64,000 bases of DNA, taken from positions 248,001-312,000 of the forward strand of contig CAMWKO010000001.1 in assembly GCA_947174885.1 (NCBI GenBank), read 5' to 3'. The position numbers and the translations under genes are program-made. Shown piece after piece: positions 59,941 through 64,000 of this stretch (positions are counted from its first letter, which is position 1; every line of letters starts with the position of its first letter). The notes beneath the pieces are model-generated. The model did not search any database. It saw only the letters and a list, made by a program, of their open reading frames with translations, and was not told the origin of the DNA. The DNA is from an uncultured Clostridia bacterium. GTDB lineage: Bacteria > Bacillota > Clostridia > Lachnospirales > Lachnospiraceae.

Positions 59941-61698
59941 ATGTTTTTAGAAAGAGTAAACTCCCCGGAGGATGTAAAGAAATTATCTGTTGAAGAATTA
60001 TCAGTACTTAGTGATGAAGCCAGAAAAGCATTGCTTACAAAGCTTAGTGAGCATGGCGGGCATATAGGTCCAAATCTTGGTCTTGTAGAGGTGACGGTTG
60101 CGCTTCATTATGTATTTAATTCTCCGGTAGACAAGATTGTTTATGATGTTTCTCATCAGAGTTATATACATAAAATGCTTACAGGACGTAAAGAGGCATT
60201 TCTAAATTCAGAAAGATATGATGATGTGTCTGGATATTCTAACCCCGATGAAAGTGCACATGACCATTTTACAATCGGACACACATCTACATCGGTAAGT
60301 CTTGCATGTGGACTGGCAAAAGCAAGAGATTTAAAAAATGAAAGATATAATGTTATTGCATTAATCGGTGATGGCTCTCTTAGCGGCGGAGAGGCATTAG
60401 AAGGTTTAAATAATGCAGTAGAGCAGGGAACTAACATGATTGTTATTGTAAATGACAATGAAATGTCCATTGCAGAAAATCATGGTGGGATGTATGGCAA
60501 TCTTAGAAAGCTTAGAGAAACTAACGGTGAGGCAGAGTGTAATTTATTTAAGGCAATAGGCTTTGAATATTATTATGTTGGCGATGGTCATAACTTTAAT
60601 GAATTATTACCTGTATTAGAAAAGGTTAAGGATACTGACAGACCGGTACTAATTCATATCCACACTATAAAAGGTAAGGGTTTTGCACCTGCTGAGCTGA
60701 ATAAGGAAATATGGCATTGGGGTATGCCGTTTGAACTTGAAACAGGTAAGTCAAAGTTTGATTTTGGCAGTGAAGAGGATTATGCCGGTTTAACAGCCGA
60801 GTATTTACTGGACAAAATGAAAAGTACACCTGAATTAGTAGCTATCACTTCAGGCACTCCTACGGTATTTGGTTTTACAAAGGATAGAAGGCAGAAAGCA
60901 GGAAAGCAGTTTGTAGATGTAGGTATTGCGGAGGAACATGCAGTAGCATTAGCTTCAGGTATTGCAAAAAATGGTGGTAAGCCTGTATACGGCGTATATG
61001 CTACATTTATTCAACGTACATATGATCAGTTATCACAGGATTTGTGTGTAAATAACAATCCTGCCCTTATACTTGTATTTGCGGCATCTGTATATGGAAT
61101 GAATGATGTAACACACTTGGGCTTATATGATATAGCGATGATGAGCAATATACCAAATCTTGTATATCTTGCACCTGCTACAAAGGAAGAATACTTTGCA
61201 ATGTTGGAATGGGGAATCCATCAGAATGAGCATCCTGTAGCCATAAGGGTACCTGCCATGGGAGTTATTTCATCAGGTATGGCAGATAATACGGACTATT
61301 CAGTAATAAATAAATATCAGGTTACCAGAAAAGGCAGTGATGTAGCTGTGGTAGCATTGGGAGATTTCTATCAGATGGGTGAAACCATTTGTGACAGCTT
61401 ATCAGAAAAGTATGGAATTAATGCCACACTTATTAATCCAAAGTTCATTACAGGCTTAGACACAGAGCTTTTAGAAGAATTAAAAGTAAATCATAAGCTT
61501 GTCGTTACATTGGAGGATGGTATTTTAGAGGGCGGCTTTGGTCAGAAGCTTGCAAGCTACTATGGTGTAGATTCCATAAAGGTTAAGAACTATGGTATTA
61601 AAAAGAGTTTTCCTGACAGATACAATCCTGAAGAACTTTTAAAGGAAAATGGAATTTCTGTAGAGCAGATAGTGGAAGAAATAGGCAACTTATTGTAA
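59941..61698 (+). CDS. dxs: 1-Deoxy-D-xylulose-5-phosphate synthase-like enzyme
   Basis: Dxs condenses pyruvate and glyceraldehyde-3-P with thiamine diphosphate, the first step of non-mevalonate isoprenoid synthesis. The 585-residue protein has GGHIGPNLGLVEVTVALHY, VYDVSHQSYIHKMLTGR, the ThDP motif IGDGSLSGGEALEGLNN, and the second domain EEHAVALASGIAKNGGKPV. It is about 35 residues shorter than typical Dxs, with a reduced linker between domains, so it may be a divergent paralogue. SD AAGGAGG lies upstream. Isoprenoid supply for undecaprenyl phosphate is a plausible link to the locus. Confidence 0.85.
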   Translation: MFLERVNSPEDVKKLSVEELSVLSDEARKALLTKLSEHGGHIGPNLGLVEVTVALHYVFNSPVDKIVYDVSHQSYIHKMLTGRKEAFLNSERYDDVSGYSNPDESAHDHFTIGHTSTSVSLACGLAKARDLKNERYNVIALIGDGSLSGGEALEGLNNAVEQGTNMIVIVNDNEMSIAENHGGMYGNLRKLRETNGEAECNLFKAIGFEYYYVGDGHNFNELLPVLEKVKDTDRPVLIHIHTIKGKGFAPAELNKEIWHWGMPFELETGKSKFDFGSEEDYAGLTAEYLLDKMKSTPELVAITSGTPTVFGFTKDRRQKAGKQFVDVGIAEEHAVALASGIAKNGGKPVYGVYATFIQRTYDQLSQDLCVNNNPALILVFAASVYGMNDVTHLGLYDIAMMSNIPNLVYLAPATKEEYFAMLEWGIHQNEHPVAIRVPAMGVISSGMADNTDYSVINKYQVTRKGSDVAVVALGDFYQMGETICDSLSEKYGINATLINPKFITGLDTELLEELKVNHKLVVTLEDGILEGGFGQKLASYYGVDSIKVKNYGIKKSFPDRYNPEELLKENGISVEQIVEEIGNLL

Positions 61699-61758
61699 GA
61701 TATTGTTATTAATACTAATAAAACAAAAAATTGAAGCTGAATGATAATCTATTCTGTT

Positions 61759-61840
61759 ATAGGGTTTCCGTATTTTTATTTTGAATAATAAAGTATTACT
61801 GCTTTTACTACTAACAAAATAAAAGATATGGAAACTCAGA
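61759..61840. mobile_element. MITE-like palindromic element, copy 4
   Basis: The diverged copy starts AGGGTTTCCGTATTTTTATTTT and ends AAAATAAAAGATATGGAAACTC. Direct repeats ATTCTGTT (61751-61758) and ATTCTATT (61841-61848) abut it (7 of 8 identical). The centre is unlike copies 1 and 3. It lies between the Dxs-like gene and the phosphoesterase gene. Confidence 0.7.
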
Positions 61841-61869
61841 ATTCTATTATAGTGAAAGGATAAAAAATT

Positions 61870-63060
61870 ATGAGAAACTTTTTTTCGGTCATGGTAATGA
61901 TGGTTGTATTAGGTGGATTTATTGGTGTGTACAGTTATTTCTTTTTTAGAAGAATTTTACATAATTTTAAAGCTCCGGTACAAAAAAGGAGTATTAAACT
62001 GGTACTTATATTAGTGGCATTAATATTTACTGTGCTTTGTATTAATATATTTTCCTTTTCTGCAATCATAATTCTGCATCTTGTAATTATAGCTATGGTT
62101 GTAGACATAGTTAATCTTATCATAAAAAAGATTATGAACGAGAAATACAATAGCGTAAAGGTCATGAAAATATGGAAAATGATTCATGGACTGGGTATTA
62201 TCCCTGTTATAATATCAGCCGTTTTGATGATATACGGATATTACAACATGAATCATGTAGTTGAAACAGATTACAGACTTTATTCTGATAAGACTATAAC
62301 AGCCGAAGCTGACGGTACTTATAGAATAGCTTTACTTGCAGATTTACATTATGGAGTTTCTATAGATGATGAAGAACTTTTAAGAGTCTGCAATGAAATT
62401 AGTAAACAGAATCCCGATATGGTTGTTCTTTGTGGTGACATAGTAGATGAAAACACTACTAATGAGAAGATGAAAACAGTATTTTCCACGCTAGCTACAA
62501 TAGAAAATAAGTATGGTATATTTTATGTATATGGAAATCATGACAGACAGCTTTACAACAGTCAGGATAAAAGGGCTTATACAGAGGCTGAACTGGCAGA
62601 TTATATTAAGAGCTGTGGCATTAAAATATTACAGGATGAAGTATATTCTGTAAATGATGAGTTTACAATTATTGGAAGAGAGGATAGCTCTTACAATGGT
62701 GGAGGAAATGCTTTATTAGCAGCTGCCGGAAAGAGAAAAGAATTATCAGAGCTTATGGAGGGTGTAGATAAAGATGATTTTATTCTTGTACTAGACCATC
62801 AGCCTAAGGAATATAAAGAGAATGAAGCTAATGGTACGGATTTATTGCTGTCAGGACATACACATGGCGGACAAATCTGGCCGGGAAACATAATATTCAA
62901 TATATTAAAATTTGATGATGCGGTATATGGTGAAACAGTAGGAGAAAATGGCAACTTTAGAGCATTTGTGACTTCGGGCGTAGCAGGCTGGGGATATCCT
63001 GTTAAAACAGCCGCACCGGCAGAATATGTGATTATTGACATTACGACTGATAATAACTAG
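61870..63060 (+). CDS. Membrane-anchored metallophosphoesterase (YkuE-like)
   Basis: The 396-residue protein has four or five TM segments in residues 1-130 and a calcineurin-like phosphoesterase domain from about 145. The metal motifs are ALLADLHYG (D-x-H), VLCGDIVDE (GD), YGNHDRQ (GNHD) and SGHTHGGQIWPG. Relatives act on UDP-sugars, lipids or cyclic nucleotides; the substrate here is unknown. SD AAAGGA lies 11 nt upstream. It is downstream of palindromic element copy 4. Confidence 0.88.
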   Translation: MRNFFSVMVMMVVLGGFIGVYSYFFFRRILHNFKAPVQKRSIKLVLILVALIFTVLCINIFSFSAIIILHLVIIAMVVDIVNLIIKKIMNEKYNSVKVMKIWKMIHGLGIIPVIISAVLMIYGYYNMNHVVETDYRLYSDKTITAEADGTYRIALLADLHYGVSIDDEELLRVCNEISKQNPDMVVLCGDIVDENTTNEKMKTVFSTLATIENKYGIFYVYGNHDRQLYNSQDKRAYTEAELADYIKSCGIKILQDEVYSVNDEFTIIGREDSSYNGGGNALLAAAGKRKELSELMEGVDKDDFILVLDHQPKEYKENEANGTDLLLSGHTHGGQIWPGNIIFNILKFDDAVYGETVGENGNFRAFVTSGVAGWGYPVKTAAPAEYVIIDITTDNN

Positions 63061-63147
63061 ACAGGCAATAATACAAAAGGATATAATGGCAGAAAATACC
63101 TGTTGTAAGATTATATTATTATGAATAAAAGATTTTAAGGAGACAAT

Positions 63148-64000
63148 ATGGAAAAAAGAGTAGAGCAATTACTTAATAATATTGGTAAAATCATTGTAGG
63201 TAAGGAGGAAACCATAAAGAATATTGTAGCTGCACTTCTGTGTAATGGTCATGTGCTGATAGAGGATGTGCCGGGTGTAGGTAAGACCAGATTGGTTTCA
63301 GCTTTGGCTGCATCACTAAACGGGAAATTTAACAGAATACAGCTGACACCTGATATTATGCCATCTGACATTGTAGGTTTTAGTACACCTGACAGGAATA
63401 CAGGTGAACTGAAATACCATGAGGGTGTGGCAGTATGCAATTTTCTGTTGGCAGATGAAATTAACAGAGCTTCTTCAAAATCACAGTCTGCTCTTTTAGA
63501 GGTAATGGAGGAGCATCAGATTACAATCGATGGAAAAACCATTGTTTTACCATCGCCTTTTATGGTACTTGCTACACAAAATCATATTGAAACTTATGGA
63601 ACATATCATCTTCCGGAGGCTCAAATGGATAGGTTTATAATGAGGGTATCTATGGGTTATCCAACAAAGAGTGAAGAAAAGCAGATTTTAGAGTATCAGA
63701 GTAAGCCGATAAGTGAGCTTTCTAATGTAATGAATACCGAGGATATTATAGAACTGCAAAAGGAAGTAGAGGATGTTAAGGTTACGGAAAAGTTAAAGGA
63801 TTATATTGTAAATATTGTAGAGTTTACAAGAAATTCACCGGATATTACATTAGGCATAAGCCCAAGAGGAAGTATTGCTTTATATAAGGCTTCTAAGGCA
63901 ATGGCATTTATGGAAGACAGAGAGTATGTTTTGCCGGATGATATAAAAAAGATAGCAAAGAATGTACTTGCTCACAGAATTATATTATCTGCAAATGGAC
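63148..64000 (+). CDS. MoxR-family AAA+ ATPase (partial, runs off window)
   Basis: The first 284 residues are present, with no stop before the window end. The N-terminus IGKIIVGKEETIKNIVAAL is typical of MoxR. Walker A is EDVPGVGKT near residues 39-47, and Walker B is LLADEINRAS near 104. MVLATQN gives sensor 1 and GISPRGSIAL gives the arginine-finger or sensor 2 region. MoxR ATPases usually precede a DUF58/vWA protein and act as chaperones for metalloenzymes or envelope complexes. SD AAGGAG at 63137-63142 fixes the start. Confidence 0.9.
   Translation, partial: MEKRVEQLLNNIGKIIVGKEETIKNIVAALLCNGHVLIEDVPGVGKTRLVSALAASLNGKFNRIQLTPDIMPSDIVGFSTPDRNTGELKYHEGVAVCNFLLADEINRASSKSQSALLEVMEEHQITIDGKTIVLPSPFMVLATQNHIETYGTYHLPEAQMDRFIMRVSMGYPTKSEEKQILEYQSKPISELSNVMNTEDIIELQKEVEDVKVTEKLKDYIVNIVEFTRNSPDITLGISPRGSIALYKASKAMAFMEDREYVLPDDIKKIAKNVLAHRIILSANG

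Overview
The window is low-GC DNA with clean Gram-positive Shine-Dalgarno sites. Its gene content is that of an anaerobic Firmicute, most likely a Lachnospiraceae-type gut Clostridium: CdaA/CdaR/GlmM, long-form LeuA, a Csp-like subtilase without signal peptide, GH25 lysozyme with YxDLQKAYG repeats, and RgpF and TagF glycopolymer enzymes. The assignment is inference from gene families; no rRNA or tRNA is present to confirm it.

Layout. (1) 0.3-8.5 kb: a housekeeping envelope operon with two small membrane proteins, the c-di-AMP module cdaA-cdaR, an HPr-type phosphocarrier, glmM, a rhamnosyltransferase-like GT2 and leuA. (2) 8.5-13.6 kb: accessory stretch with a winged-helix/nucleotidyltransferase gene and a KAP-family P-loop NTPase behind a structured leader, an unassigned structured RNA with its own promoter and terminator, a DUF1284 protein, decayed DNA, and a small protein with a PD-(D/E)XK-like signature. 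(3) 13.6-53.7 kb: a large cell-surface polysaccharide locus. It carries an ABC exporter pair, an RgpF-TagF fusion, a TarI/IspD-like cytidylyltransferase with an SDR partner, all four dTDP-rhamnose genes (rfbD at 22.4 kb, rfbB at 32.4 kb, rfbA and rfbC at 36-37 kb), and a complete fructose-6-P to GDP-mannose set (phosphomutase, ManC, ManA fusion). It also has many glycosyltransferases, an initiating polyprenyl glycosylphosphotransferase and two tandem LCP ligases. No Wzx flippase or Wzy polymerase was recognised, so export by the ABC transporter is the likely route. (4) 53.7-64 kb: J-domain protein, HtrA protease, ClpX-like ATPase, a convergent subtilase, a Dxs-like enzyme, a metallophosphoesterase and the start of a MoxR ATPase.

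How the polysaccharide genes may work together (inference): the phosphotransferase loads the first sugar on undecaprenyl phosphate; cytoplasmic GTs build a rhamnose- and mannose-containing chain; the TagF domain may add polyol phosphate; the ABC pair exports; LCP proteins attach the polymer to peptidoglycan. A sub-cluster at 23.3-29.0 kb (ArnB/WecE-like aminotransferase, polyprenyl-P GT2, ATP-grasp enzyme, hexapeptide acyltransferase, CapA-like protein, and a pair of half-size DMT proteins like ArnE/ArnF) looks like a complete route for making, lipid-loading and flipping a modified 4-amino sugar. Two GT-C membrane proteins could transfer it outside the cell.

The most novel signals are non-coding. 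Four palindromic elements have shared inverted ends, and all four are flanked by exact or near-exact 8-10 bp direct repeats, so they look like a MITE family; one has split a terminator hairpin. A leader RNA motif, duplicated in front of the SDR and phosphomutase genes, keeps its stem by wobble pairing. A hairpin sits between the Shine-Dalgarno and start codon of rfbB. A tiny upstream ORF is coupled to the ManA fusion by an ATGA overlap. An operator-like tandem repeat lies at the rfbA promoter.
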